Below, piece after piece: positions 14,824 to 22,807 of a stretch of DNA of 64,000 nucleotides. Position numbers and translations under genes: made by a program. A model generated the notes under the pieces. That model saw only the letters and a program-made list of their open reading frames with translations. It did not search any database and had not been told where the DNA came from. How positions within the stretch are numbered: position 1 is the first letter of the stretch; each line of letters begins with the position of its first letter. Origin of the DNA: Pseudoxanthomonas helianthi (GTDB taxonomy: Bacteria > Pseudomonadota > Gammaproteobacteria > Xanthomonadales > Xanthomonadaceae); NCBI RefSeq assembly GCF_017939625.1, contig NZ_JAGKTC010000003.1, forward strand, positions 558,001 to 622,000, in the 5' to 3' direction.

Positions 14824-16902
14824 ATGCGGATCGGCAAAGAATCCACCTTGCGCCTGCTGATCGTCGACGACAGCGTCGAAGATGCCGAAACCGTGGTCAG
14901 CACGCTGCGCAACGGCGGCCTGGCGGTGCGCCCGCTGCGTCCGCGCGATGCCGACGAACTGGATGCGATGCTCGGCGCGCAGGCCATCGACCTGGCGCTG
15001 GTCGCGTACTCGGCGCAGGGCATCGCCCTGGCCGACGTGGTGCAGCGGGTCCGCGCCAGCGGCAAGGACCTGCCGGTGATCGTGCTGCTCGACGACATCG
15101 ACGAGACCAGCGTCGCCGCGGCGCTGGCCGCCGATGCGCGCGTGGTCGCGCTGCGCGGCAACCCCGAACACCTGCTGGCCAATCTGCATGGCGAATGGGC
15201 CAACCTCGAGGCGCGGCGCTCGCTGCGCATGCTCGAAGCGCAGCTGCGCGAAACCGAACGCCGCTGCGAAACCCTGATCGCCTCCTCGCGCGACCCGATC
15301 GCCTACCTGCACGAAGGCATGCACGTGCGGGCCAACGAGGCCTACCTGGAAATGTTCGGCTTCGACAGCTTCGAGGACGTCGAAGGCCTGTCCCTGCTCG
15401 ACCTGGTCACACCCGACCACGTCGGCAATCTCAAGGAAGTGCTGAAGACCCTGGCCCGCGGCGCCGCACCCCCGCCGCGGCAGGCCCTGGAGGCCCGCGG
15501 CATCGACGGCACCGTCATTCCGGCGACGCTGGAATTCGCCGCCGCCGCGTACGAGGGCGAGCCCTGCGTGCAGGTCGTGTTCCGCCGCATCATCGCCGAG
15601 GCCGACCCTGGCCTGACCCGCGAAGTCGAGGACCTGCGCCAGCGCGACCTGGTCACCGGCCTGCTCAACCGCCCGACCTTCCAGCGCTCGCTGGAGGACG
15701 CGGTGGCCGAAGCCGCGCGCGGCGAGGCGCAATACGGCTTGCTGCTGCTGGAAGCCGACCACCACCAGCGCCTGCTGCAGGAAATCGGCCTCGACGCCGC
15801 CGACCGCCTGGCCAGCGCGGTCGCCGAACGCCTGCGCGAAGCGCTGCACGAGGACGCCACCGTCGCGCGTTTCGGCGAGCACAGCTTCGCCGTGCTGCAA
15901 CGCGGTCCCTATGCGGACACGATGGCGCTGGCCGAACGCCTGCGCCAGGCCTTCGCCACCGACCTGCTGAACATCGGCGAATGGGCCACGGCGGTCGGGG
16001 TCAGCATCGGCGGCGTGCAGGTCGGAGAGCGCATCGCCAGCGTCGGCCAGGTGCTGGCGCGCGCCGACGCCAGCCTGCGCACCGCGGTGGAACTGGGCGG
16101 CAACCAGGTACAGATCTTCGACCCGGCGGCGAGCGACCGCGCCGAGGAAGAGCGCGTGCAGCACTGGCTGGGCCGGGTCCGCGACGCGTTGGCCGGCGAT
16201 GGCTTCAGCCTGCTGTTCCAGCCGGCGATCAGCCTGCGCGGCGACGAAGGCGCGCTGTACGAAGCGCTGCTGCGCCTGGACAACAACGGCGAACAGGCCA
16301 CCCCGGCCAGCTTCCTCGGCATCGCCGAGGAAAACGGACTGATGCCGGAGATCGACCGCTGGGTCGTCGCCCATGCGATCGAGAAGCTCGCCGAAGCCCG
16401 GCGCGCGGGCCGGCAGCCCCGGCTGATGGTGAAAGTCGGCTCCGAGTCCTTCCAGGACGAGCGCCTGCTGCAGGTGATCGCACAGCAACTGGGCGCGCAC
16501 GACGTGCCCGGCGAGCTGCTCTGGCTGCAGGTGCCGGAGGCGCGCATCTCCACCCAGTTGCGCGTGGCCGGCGAGTTCGCCGCGCGCGCGGCGCGGCTCG
16601 GTTGCCGCGTGGGCCTGGAGCAGTTCGGCACCGGCGTGGATTCGTTCCGCCTGCTGGCGCACTTCCGCCCCGCCTTCGTCCGCATCGACCGCAGCCTGAC
16701 CCAGGACCTGCCGACCCAGCCGGAGCTGCAGCAGAAGCTGGGCGAAATCACCGCCCGCGCGAACAGCGAGAACATCGCCACCGTGGTCGGCTTCGTCGAG
16801 GACGCGTCGGCCTTGAACGCGCTGTTCAACGCCAACGTGGACTACGTGCAGGGCCATTTCATCGCTGCGCCGGGCGCAGCGATGGATTTCGATTTCGGCT
16901 AA
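14824..16902 (+). CDS. fimX: FimX-type REC-PAS-GGDEF-EAL c-di-GMP receptor (degenerate catalytic sites)
   Basis: A 692-residue protein matching FimX in length and architecture: REC-like (1-125), PAS (130-260), GGDEF-like (270-425) and EAL-like (435-690). FimX localises to the pole and promotes type IV pilus assembly and twitching through PilZ/PilB. The cyclase signature is FGEHSF instead of GGDEF (residues 351-355), so it cannot make c-di-GMP. EALLR is kept (480-484), but other phosphodiesterase residues are lost: the metal Asn is Gly (VKVGSES), DDFGTG is EQFGTG, KIDRS is RIDRS, and the EGVE Glu is Gly (VVGFVE). It is therefore predicted to bind, not cleave, c-di-GMP. No pilus genes are adjacent. 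Confidence 0.88.
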   Translation: MRIGKESTLRLLIVDDSVEDAETVVSTLRNGGLAVRPLRPRDADELDAMLGAQAIDLALVAYSAQGIALADVVQRVRASGKDLPVIVLLDDIDETSVAAALAADARVVALRGNPEHLLANLHGEWANLEARRSLRMLEAQLRETERRCETLIASSRDPIAYLHEGMHVRANEAYLEMFGFDSFEDVEGLSLLDLVTPDHVGNLKEVLKTLARGAAPPPRQALEARGIDGTVIPATLEFAAAAYEGEPCVQVVFRRIIAEADPGLTREVEDLRQRDLVTGLLNRPTFQRSLEDAVAEAARGEAQYGLLLLEADHHQRLLQEIGLDAADRLASAVAERLREALHEDATVARFGEHSFAVLQRGPYADTMALAERLRQAFATDLLNIGEWATAVGVSIGGVQVGERIASVGQVLARADASLRTAVELGGNQVQIFDPAASDRAEEERVQHWLGRVRDALAGDGFSLLFQPAISLRGDEGALYEALLRLDNNGEQATPASFLGIAEENGLMPEIDRWVVAHAIEKLAEARRAGRQPRLMVKVGSESFQDERLLQVIAQQLGAHDVPGELLWLQVPEARISTQLRVAGEFAARAARLGCRVGLEQFGTGVDSFRLLAHFRPAFVRIDRSLTQDLPTQPELQQKLGEITARANSENIATVVGFVEDASALNALFNANVDYVQGHFIAAPGAAMDFDFG

Positions 16903-16922
16903 CCCCACAACCGCTTCCGCCT

Positions 16923-17108
16923 TGTAGAGCCGAGCATGCTCGGCTGCCGTTGCCGTTGACGTCGCTGTTGTAGAAGCTGGGCTTATCCCGGCTTGCTTTT
17001 GTCGTTCGTCGTGAAGATCAAAAGCGTGCCGGGACAAGCCCGGCACCCCCGCATAGGCGGGGGGCAGGCTCTACAAAGCAAGAGCAGCCGAGCATGCTCG
17101 GCGCTACA
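16923..17108. repeat. Composite palindromic repeat between fimX and htpX
   Basis: Outer units TTGTAGAGCCGAGCATGCTC and CCGAGCATGCTCGGCGCTAC carry the perfect palindrome CCGAGCATGCTCGG. An inner unit has GCTGGGCTTATCCCGGC facing GCCGGGACAAGCCCGGC. It fills the 219-base gap between two convergent genes; nothing else is seen there. Confidence 0.75.
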
Positions 17109-17121
17109 ACGCAGGAGCGGA

Positions 17122-18003
17122 TCAGGCCACCGTCGCCGCGGCGTTGCGCAGCGCCGCGATGCGCTGCTCCAGCGGCGGATGGCTCAGGAACAGCGCACGC
17201 AGGCCATGGCCGATGCCGCCGGCGATGCCGAACGCGGCGATCTGGTTCGGCAGCGTGCTCTGGCCGTGGTTGGCGGCCAGGCGCTCCAGCGCGGCGATCA
17301 TCTTGTTGCGGCCGGCGAGGTTCGCGCCACCGGCATCGGCGCGGAATTCGCGGCGCCGCGAGAACCACATCGCGATCATCGAGGCGAACAGGCCGAACAC
17401 CATCTCCAGCACCATCACCACGATGTAGTAGGCGAAACCGCGGCGGCCGTCGTCGCGGTTGCCGGACAGGTAACCGTCGATCACCCCGCCGACCACGCGC
17501 GCCAGCACGATCACGAAGGTGTTCAGCACGCCCTGCAGCAAGGCCATCGTCACCATGTCGCCGTTGGCGACGTGACTGACTTCGTGGCCCAGCACCGCCT
17601 CGGCCTCGTCGCGGCTCATGTTGCGCAGCAGGCCGGTGGACACCGCGACCAGCGCGTTGTTGCGGTTCGCGCCGGTGGCGAAGGCATTGATCTCGGGACC
17701 GTCGTAGATGGCGACTTCCGGCATGCCGATGCCGGCGGCCTGGGCCTGGCGGCGCACGGTTTCGAGCAACCACTGCTCGCCTTCGTTGCGCGGCTGTTCG
17801 ATCACCATCGCGCCGGTGCTGCGCTTGGCCAGCCATTTCGACATCAGCAGCGACACGAACGAACCGCCGAAGCCGAAGATCGCCGCCATCACCAGCAGGC
17901 CGGTCATGTTGGCCGGGTTGACCCCGAGCAACGACATGACGATGCCCGCCAGCACCAGCACGGCCAGGTTGGTCAGCAGGAACAGGGTGATGCGGGTGAA
18001 CAC
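17122..18003 (-). CDS. htpX: Membrane zinc protease HtpX
   Basis: A 293-residue inner-membrane M48 peptidase for quality control of membrane proteins. Two N-terminal membrane helices ([20 protein letters not shown] and [19 protein letters not shown]) precede the zinc site [15 protein letters not shown] second membrane pair follows ([31 protein letters not shown]) and the third ligand region is [12 protein letters not shown]. The C-terminal [13 protein letters not shown] is typical. Length matches E. coli HtpX (293). In other bacteria it is induced by envelope stress. A second, unrelated M48 peptidase is at 21870. Confidence 0.95.
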   Translation of the reverse strand: MFTRITLFLLTNLAVLVLAGIVMSLLGVNPANMTGLLVMAAIFGFGGSFVSLLMSKWLAKRSTGAMVIEQPRNEGEQWLLETVRRQAQAAGIGMPEVAIYDGPEINAFATGANRNNALVAVSTGLLRNMSRDEAEAVLGHEVSHVANGDMVTMALLQGVLNTFVIVLARVVGGVIDGYLSGNRDDGRRGFAYYIVVMVLEMVFGLFASMIAMWFSRRREFRADAGGANLAGRNKMIAALERLAANHGQSTLPNQIAAFGIAGGIGHGLRALFLSHPPLEQRIAALRNAAATVA

Positions 18004-18109
18004 GGCACGGACTCCGGATGTCGGATGGATGTTCCGCGAATCTGCGGCTGGCGGCGGTTGAATTCAAGCGCATTCCTGACCGAGGATTCAGCTTTTCCTC
18101 CGTACTCCC

Positions 18110-18997
18110 ATGCCCGAGACGTCCCCCTACCGCGGCCGGTTCGCGCCCTCGCCGACCGGACCGCTGCACGCCGGTTCGCTGCTCGCCGCGTTCGGCAGCT
18201 GGCTGCTGGCGCGCCAGGCCGGCGGTACGTGGCTGGTGCGGGTGGAAGACCTCGACCCGCCGCGCGAAGTGCCCGGCGCCGCCGAAGCGCAACTGGCCGC
18301 ACTGGCCGCGTTCGGACTGCATTCCGACGAGCCGGTGCTGCGGCAGAGCGAGCGCGGCGCGCACTACCAGGCCGCGCTCGATCGCCTGCTCGCCGACGGC
18401 TTGGCCTTCGTCTGCCATTGCAGCCGCAGCGACCTGGCCACGAGCGGCGGCATCCATCGCCATTGCGTCGCGCGGGCACCTCGCCCCGATCCGGCGGTCC
18501 GCCTGCGCGTGCCGGACGGCAGCGTCATCGCCTTCGACGATGGGCTCGCGGGCCGGATCGAGCAGGACGTGGCCCGCGAGGTAGGCGATTTCGTGCTGAA
18601 ACGCGCCGACGGGTTCTGGGCCTACCAGCTGGCCGTGGTCGTGGACGACGCGGAGCAAGGCATCACCGACGTGGTGCGCGGCGCCGACCTGCTCGACTCG
18701 ACCCCGCGACAGATACTGCTGCAACAGGCGCTGGGCCTGCCGACGCCGGGCTACCTGCACCTGCCATTGGTGCTGGACGAACATGGCGACAAGCTGTCGA
18801 AATCGTCCGCGGCGATGCCGGTGGACGCCAGCGATCCGGTGCCCGCGCTGCGTCGCGCATGGCAGGCGCTGGGCCAGGATCCGGCCGCATTGCCTGCGGT
18901 CGCCGATGTCGATTCGCTGCTGCGGGCGGCCGCGGAGAATTTCCTGCCGGAACGGTTGCCTGCGCAACCAAGCGTGCCGCTGCAGCGCACAACATGA
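18110..18997 (+). CDS. gluQRS: Glutamyl-Q tRNA(Asp) synthetase
   Basis: A 295-residue paralogue of glutamyl-tRNA synthetase that lacks the anticodon-binding domain and attaches glutamate to queuosine-34 of tRNA-Asp. The HIGH-type motif is [18 protein letters not shown], the KMSKS-type motif is GDKLSKSS, and the zinc region has CHCSRSDL followed by [15 protein letters not shown] is family-typical. The length fits GluQRS (about 300) rather than GltX (about 470). In many proteobacteria gluQRS follows dksA; here dksA is 14 kb away. Its 3' end overlaps a possible PhaR operator. Confidence 0.95.
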   Translation: MPETSPYRGRFAPSPTGPLHAGSLLAAFGSWLLARQAGGTWLVRVEDLDPPREVPGAAEAQLAALAAFGLHSDEPVLRQSERGAHYQAALDRLLADGLAFVCHCSRSDLATSGGIHRHCVARAPRPDPAVRLRVPDGSVIAFDDGLAGRIEQDVAREVGDFVLKRADGFWAYQLAVVVDDAEQGITDVVRGADLLDSTPRQILLQQALGLPTPGYLHLPLVLDEHGDKLSKSSAAMPVDASDPVPALRRAWQALGQDPAALPAVADVDSLLRAAAENFLPERLPAQPSVPLQRTT

Positions 18998-19020
18998 ACG
19001 CAATCGGGCGTGTCTAGAAT
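18978..19020 (+). promoter_or_regulatory. Candidate phbB promoter and PhaR operator
   Basis: A 10-base perfect palindrome CGCTGCAGCG (18978-18987) lies within a TGC/GCA-rich stretch, and TAGAAT at 19015-19020 is a good -10, 32 bases before the phbB ATG. PhaR proteins bind TGC-rich palindromes (family knowledge), so an operator role is inferred. No good -35 is seen. Confidence 0.4.
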
Positions 19021-19052
19021 CGAAGCCGCCAAACCACCCTCAGGAGCTTCAC

Positions 19053-19793
19053 ATGACTTCGCGCGTTGCATTCGTCACCGGCGGCACCGGCGGCATCGGT
19101 ACCGCCATCTGCAAGCAGCTGGCCGACATGGGCCACAAGGTCGCCACCAACTACCGCAACGAGGAGAAGGCGAAGGCGTGGCAGGCGCAGATGAAGGCGG
19201 ACGGCTACGACTTCGCGTTGGTCAAGGGAGACGTGACTTCGCCGGACGAAGCGCAGGCGATGGTCCGCGAAGTCGAACAGAAGCTCGGCCCGATCGACAT
19301 CCTGATCAACAACGCCGGCATCACCCGCGACGGCACCTTCCACAAGATGAGCGCGCAACAGTGGGGGGACGTGATCAACACCAACCTCAACTCGGTGTTC
19401 AACGTCACCCGCCCGGTGATCGACGGCATGCGCGAACGCAAATGGGGGCGGATCATCCAGATCAGTTCGATCAACGGCCTCAAGGGCCAGTACGGCCAGG
19501 CCAACTACGCCGCGGCCAAGGCCGGCATGCACGGCTTCACCATTTCGCTGGCCCGCGAGAACGCCAAGCTCGGCGTCACCGTCAACACCGTGTCGCCGGG
19601 CTACGTCGCCACCGACATGGTCATGGCGGTGCCGGAAGAAGTGCGGGCCAAGATCGCCGCCGACATCCCGACGGGCCGCCTCGGCATGCCGGAGGAAATC
19701 GCCTATGCGGTTGGCTTCCTGGTCGACGAGCGCGCCGCCTGGATCACCGGTTCGAACCTGGACATCAACGGCGGCCACCACATGGGCTGGTGA
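19053..19793 (+). CDS. phbB: Acetoacetyl-CoA reductase (first copy)
   Basis: A 246-residue short-chain dehydrogenase that reduces acetoacetyl-CoA to (R)-3-hydroxybutyryl-CoA with NADPH for polyhydroxybutyrate. The cofactor loop is TGGTGGIGTAI, NNAGITRDGTFHKM follows, the catalytic Ser lies in ISSINGLKGQ, and YAAAKAG provides Tyr and Lys. The KGQYGQANYAAAKAGMHGF segment is characteristic of PhbB. AGGAG lies 6 bases before the ATG at 19053. A terminator follows, then phaR and a second copy. The polymerase genes phaC/phaE are not in the window. Confidence 0.93.
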   Translation: MTSRVAFVTGGTGGIGTAICKQLADMGHKVATNYRNEEKAKAWQAQMKADGYDFALVKGDVTSPDEAQAMVREVEQKLGPIDILINNAGITRDGTFHKMSAQQWGDVINTNLNSVFNVTRPVIDGMRERKWGRIIQISSINGLKGQYGQANYAAAKAGMHGFTISLARENAKLGVTVNTVSPGYVATDMVMAVPEEVRAKIAADIPTGRLGMPEEIAYAVGFLVDERAAWITGSNLDINGGHHMGW

Positions 19794-19813
19794 CCGGCCA
19801 GGCCGGCGGACCG

Positions 19814-19843
19814 AAGGGCGCCCCAGGGCGCCCTTTGCTTTTC
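19814..19843 (+). terminator. Rho-independent terminator after phbB
   Basis: AAGGGCGCC pairs with GGCGCCCTT (9 base pairs, 4-base loop), followed by TGCTTTTCC. It lies 20 bases after the phbB stop. Confidence 0.75.
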
Positions 19844-19887
19844 CAGCAGCCCGGCGGCGCCTGAACAGGCGGACCAATCCCGGACCC

Positions 19888-19920
19888 ATTGCAAGTGCTG
19901 TTGCGCTGCGTCATGCTGCA
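19888..19920 (+). promoter_or_regulatory. TGC-rich tract upstream of phaR
   Basis: ATTGCAAGTGCTGTTGCGCT continues into GCGTCATGCTGCA, giving seven TGC or GCA triplets in 33 bases, 28-60 bases before phaR. It resembles the TGC-rich autoregulatory sites bound by PhaR in other proteobacteria; function here is inferred. Confidence 0.4.
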
Positions 19921-19947
19921 CCCACTATGAATTAGAGCGATTGCTCC

Positions 19948-20451
19948 ATGGCTGCGACCCGGATCATCAAGAAGTACCCCAACCGCCGTCTCTACGACAC
20001 CGAGATTTCCAGTTACATCACCATCGAAGACGTCCGCCAGCTGATCGTCGACGGCGAGGACTTCGAAGTACGCGACGCCAAGACCGGCGACGACCTGACC
20101 CGCACGGTTTTGCTGCAGATCATCGCCGAGCAGGAGCAGGACGGCGAACCGGTGCTGTCGACCCAGTTGCTCAGCCAGATCATCCGTTTCTACGGCGACT
20201 CGCTGCAGGGCTTCATGGGCAACTACCTGGAGCGCAGCATGCAGTTGTTCATGGAGCAGCAGGCGCAGTTCCGCAGCCAGATGGGCAACCTGCTCGGGCA
20301 GACCCCGTGGACCATGATGAACCAGCTGACCGAGCGCAACATGGAGATGTGGCAGGAATTCCAGCGCAACCTCAGCGGCGGCATGGGCCGCACCGCTTCT
20401 TCGGCCAAGCCGGAACCCACGCGCGAAACGCCGAAGACCCGCTCGCGCTGA
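19948..20451 (+). CDS. phaR: Polyhydroxybutyrate synthesis repressor PhaR
   Basis: A 167-residue DNA-binding regulator that represses phasin and its own gene and is released by binding to PHB granules (family knowledge). The N-terminal PHB_acc_N domain is unmistakable: RIIKKYPNRRLYDTEISSYI. A following PHB/granule-binding segment reads LLSQIIRFYGDSLQGFMGNY, then a Gln/Met-rich amphipathic helix. It sits between two acetoacetyl-CoA reductase genes, with a TGC-rich tract upstream that could be its own operator. A strong terminator follows 16 bases after the stop. Confidence 0.95.
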   Translation: MAATRIIKKYPNRRLYDTEISSYITIEDVRQLIVDGEDFEVRDAKTGDDLTRTVLLQIIAEQEQDGEPVLSTQLLSQIIRFYGDSLQGFMGNYLERSMQLFMEQQAQFRSQMGNLLGQTPWTMMNQLTERNMEMWQEFQRNLSGGMGRTASSAKPEPTRETPKTRSR

Positions 20452-20467
20452 CCTGATCTTTTCACCG

Positions 20468-20503
20468 AAGACCCGTGTCGCGCGACACGGGTCTTTCGTT
20501 TTT
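20468..20503 (+). terminator. Rho-independent terminator after phaR
   Basis: A perfect 13-base-pair stem (AAGACCCGTGTCG against CGACACGGGTCTT) followed by TCGTTTTT. The next gene starts only 14 bases later, so it either has its own promoter nearby or depends on readthrough. Confidence 0.9.
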
Positions 20504-20516
20504 GGGGAACCGAAAC

Positions 20517-21260
20517 ATGACGCAAGCACGCATCGCCCTGGTCACGGGCGGACTCGGTGGACTGGGCACGGCGATCTGCCGCGCCCTGGCCGAAGCCGGT
20601 CGCAAGGTCGTCGCGGTGGACGTGGCCGCGCCCGAAGAACGCGTTGCCGGCTTCCGCACCGCGCTCAATGGTTTCGAGGCGCATATAGAAACGGCCGACG
20701 TCGCCGATTTCGACGCCTGCGCCGCATTGGTGCGCAAGGTCGAGGACGAACACGGCGCGCTGGACATCCTGGTCAACAACGCCGGCATCACCCGCGATTC
20801 GACCCTGCGCAAGATGGAACCGGCGCAATGGCAGGCGGTGATCGACGTGAACCTGAGCAGCGCCTTCAACCTGTGTCGCCACGCGCTGGACGGGATGCAG
20901 GCGCGCGGCTTCGGCCGCATCGTCAACATCAGTTCGGTCAGCGGCCAGACCGGCAACTTCGGCCAGACCAACTACGCCGCGGCCAAGGCCGGCCTGCACG
21001 GGTTCAGCATGTCGCTGGCGCGCGAAACCGCGACCAAGGGCGTCACCGTCAACAGCATCTCGCCGGGTTACATCGAGACGCCGATGACCCTGGCCATGCC
21101 GGAAGCGGTACGCGAGAAGACCCGCGCCTCGATCCCGGTCGGCCGCCTCGGCCAGCCGCGCGACATCGCCCGCGCCGTCGCCTTCCTCACCGCCGACGAC
21201 GCCGGTTACATCACCGGAGCGAACATCCCGGTGAACGGCGGCCTTTACATGGCGTATTGA
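20517..21260 (+). CDS. phbB: Acetoacetyl-CoA reductase (second copy)
   Basis: A 247-residue short-chain dehydrogenase parallel to the one at 19053. Motifs: TGGLGGLGTAI, NNAGITRDSTLRKM, the catalytic Ser in ISSVSGQTGNFGQ, and NYAAAKAGLHGF. The Q-T-G-N-F-G-Q segment is the form seen in well-known PhaB proteins, whereas the first copy has K-G-Q-Y-G-Q. The ATG at 20517 follows the phaR terminator; an in-frame ATG at 20475 would lie inside that terminator and is rejected. Two diverged copies flanking phaR suggest duplication with possible specialisation. Confidence 0.92.
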   Translation: MTQARIALVTGGLGGLGTAICRALAEAGRKVVAVDVAAPEERVAGFRTALNGFEAHIETADVADFDACAALVRKVEDEHGALDILVNNAGITRDSTLRKMEPAQWQAVIDVNLSSAFNLCRHALDGMQARGFGRIVNISSVSGQTGNFGQTNYAAAKAGLHGFSMSLARETATKGVTVNSISPGYIETPMTLAMPEAVREKTRASIPVGRLGQPRDIARAVAFLTADDAGYITGANIPVNGGLYMAY

Positions 21261-21264
21261 AATA

Positions 21265-21327
21265 TAGGCCGGGATAACGTCCGCGACCGATTGCATGACG
21301 AAGCGGGTCGGGAGTTATCCCGACCTA
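21265..21327. repeat. Inverted repeat TAGGCCGGGATAAC family
   Basis: TAGGCCGGGATAAC faces GTTATCCCGACCTA with one mismatch, directly after the second phbB stop. Probably a REP-type element that can act as a terminator. Confidence 0.65.
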
Positions 21328-21350
21328 CGCTCGATCGCAGATGGCATCCC

Positions 21351-21416
21351 TGTGGGAGCGACGTAAGTCGCGAACGGAAACATCCGAAAGCAATCGCGAC
21401 TCACGTCGCTCCCACG
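21351..21416. repeat. Palindromic repeat, GTGGGAGCGACGTAAGTCGCGA family
   Basis: TGTGGGAGCGACGTAAGTCG faces CGCGACTCACGTCGCTCCCA. Copies of the same family are at 8194-8275 and 51419-51493. Confidence 0.8.
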
Positions 21417-21450
21417 ACGTTTTATATCAACGCATGAGTCAGTTGCAGGC

Positions 21451-21816
21451 TCACCTTGTACGGCTGTAGATCATGCGGCCACCGCAAGACAATACGCACC
21501 GCTCCCAGTCTGATTTGCAAGGACCGTATTTCGGCGCGGGTCCGGTACAAATTTGCGGGAATTGCGCTGCAATACAGCGATCAACGACATTGTCGGCTGG
21601 AGGAGAGCAAGCTTTCTCTGCGCTCTGCTTGCTTGAACCACACCCACTGGCCTCTAAACTGGCTTCCGTCTCCGCCACGCGATCGCACATCGCTCTGGAT
21701 TCGTCGCACGCGGCAGCGCACAATCGGCCTCCTTCCGTGGTCGGCCTTGCGATCTGGTGATCGGCGCAAGCGAACAAGAGACATGTGGCGGAGATAAAAA
21801 AGACGCCGCGGAACAC
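21451..21816 (-). CDS. Small Cys-rich putative lipoprotein
   Basis: A 121-residue protein if started at the GTG at 21816, which gives a clean lipoprotein signal ending TCLLFAC with lipidation at the last Cys. The mature part holds about nine further cysteines (LCAAACDESRAMC, ASGCGSS, GPCKSDWERCVLSCGG), suggesting several disulfides in the periplasm. The frame is open upstream to 22026, overlapping the M48 gene, but those residues are Arg/Pro/Ala-rich and not signal-like. There is no ATG near the signal; TTG at 21861 is another option. Base composition is visibly less GC-rich than the surroundings. I do not recognise a family. Confidence 0.6.
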   Translation of the reverse strand: MFRGVFFISATCLLFACADHQIARPTTEGGRLCAAACDESRAMCDRVAETEASLEASGCGSSKQSAEKACSPPADNVVDRCIAAQFPQICTGPAPKYGPCKSDWERCVLSCGGRMIYSRTR

Positions 21817-21869
21817 CCGGGTGAATGACCCTCGGAACCGTACGTGAGGATAGTGTTTCAATCCGGCGT

Positions 21870-22790
21870 TCACTGCGCCGCCTGCCCGCCGCAATACTTC
21901 GCGTAGAACTGCTTCGCCTGCGGCAGCAGCGATTGCAGGTGCTGGATGCGGTTGGCCGGATCCGGGTGGGTCGAAGCGAATTCCGGCGGGCGCTGGCCGC
22001 CACCGAGTTGCGACATGCGTTCCCACAGCGGAATCGCCGCCTCCGGGTTGTAGCAGGCCGCCGCGGCCAGCATCAGGCCGACTTCATCGGCCTGCGTTTC
22101 GTGGTTGCGGCCATAGGGCAGCACCACGCCGTACTGGATGCCGGCGCCCAACGCGGCCATGGTCTGCTGGTCCATGCCGGAAACACCGGCCGCCATCTGC
22201 CCCATCTGCACCAGCTTTTGCTGGGCCATGCGTTGCGCGCCGTGGCGCAACAGCGCGTGGGAAATCTCGTGGCCCATCACCACCGCCATCGCATCGGCGT
22301 TCTGCGCAACCGGGATCAAGCCGGTGTACACGGCGATCTTGCCGCCCGGCAGGCAGAAGGCGTTGGCTTCGTCCGACTGGATGACGTTGACGTCCCACTG
22401 GTAACTGCTCAGGTCCGGCGTCGGCTGGCCGTGCTGCGCGGCCAAGTCGGCCGCGACCTGCGGCACGCGCGCGACCAGGCGTTGGGCGATGGCGCGGATC
22501 TGCTGGCTGGTCTGGTCGTTCGGCGCCAACAGCGCGCGCTGCGATTGCGCATCGGTGAGCACTTCCCGGTAAGCCTGCGCACCGAGCTGGGCTTCCTCTT
22601 CCGGCGTCGCGCCGTAATGCGCGTCCTCGCCGGTGTACGGATCGGTGGCCTTGCTGCCGAACCAGCTCCACGCCGCGTAGCCGGCGAACAGCAACAGGAC
22701 CCACCAGCGGATGTTGCCGAACAGCCCGCGACGGCGCGGCTGCCGTGCGTCCTGCGGATAACCGCCCTGCCCCAACGGATCGATCCTCAT
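21870..22790 (-). CDS. M48 family metallopeptidase, membrane-anchored
   Basis: A 306-residue protein with a single N-terminal membrane helix (IRWWVLLLFAGYAAWSWF, residues 27-44) and a periplasmic peptidase domain. The zinc site is VVMGHEISHALLRHGAQRMAQ, with the third ligand in ETQADEVGLMLAA and the C-terminal STHPDPANRIQHL as in LoiP/BepA-like peptidases. Its role in outer-membrane protein quality control is inferred from relatives. No TPR domain is present, unlike BepA. It lies 17 bases after the SUMF1-type lipoprotein on the same strand, so the two may be cotranscribed. Confidence 0.88.
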   Translation of the reverse strand: MRIDPLGQGGYPQDARQPRRRGLFGNIRWWVLLLFAGYAAWSWFGSKATDPYTGEDAHYGATPEEEAQLGAQAYREVLTDAQSQRALLAPNDQTSQQIRAIAQRLVARVPQVAADLAAQHGQPTPDLSSYQWDVNVIQSDEANAFCLPGGKIAVYTGLIPVAQNADAMAVVMGHEISHALLRHGAQRMAQQKLVQMGQMAAGVSGMDQQTMAALGAGIQYGVVLPYGRNHETQADEVGLMLAAAACYNPEAAIPLWERMSQLGGGQRPPEFASTHPDPANRIQHLQSLLPQAKQFYAKYCGGQAAQ

Positions 22791-22807
22791 GCTCCGCTCC
22801 CGAAGTC

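Noticed and set aside
14461-17046. An 861-codon minus-strand frame opposite epmB and fimX
   Set aside because: Antisense shadow of two well-supported genes; no recognisable domain or ribosome-binding site.
16923-17108. Possible CRISPR-like array from repeated CCGAGCATGCTCGG
   Set aside because: Only two palindromic copies in facing orientation, without regular spacers; typical of REP pairs.
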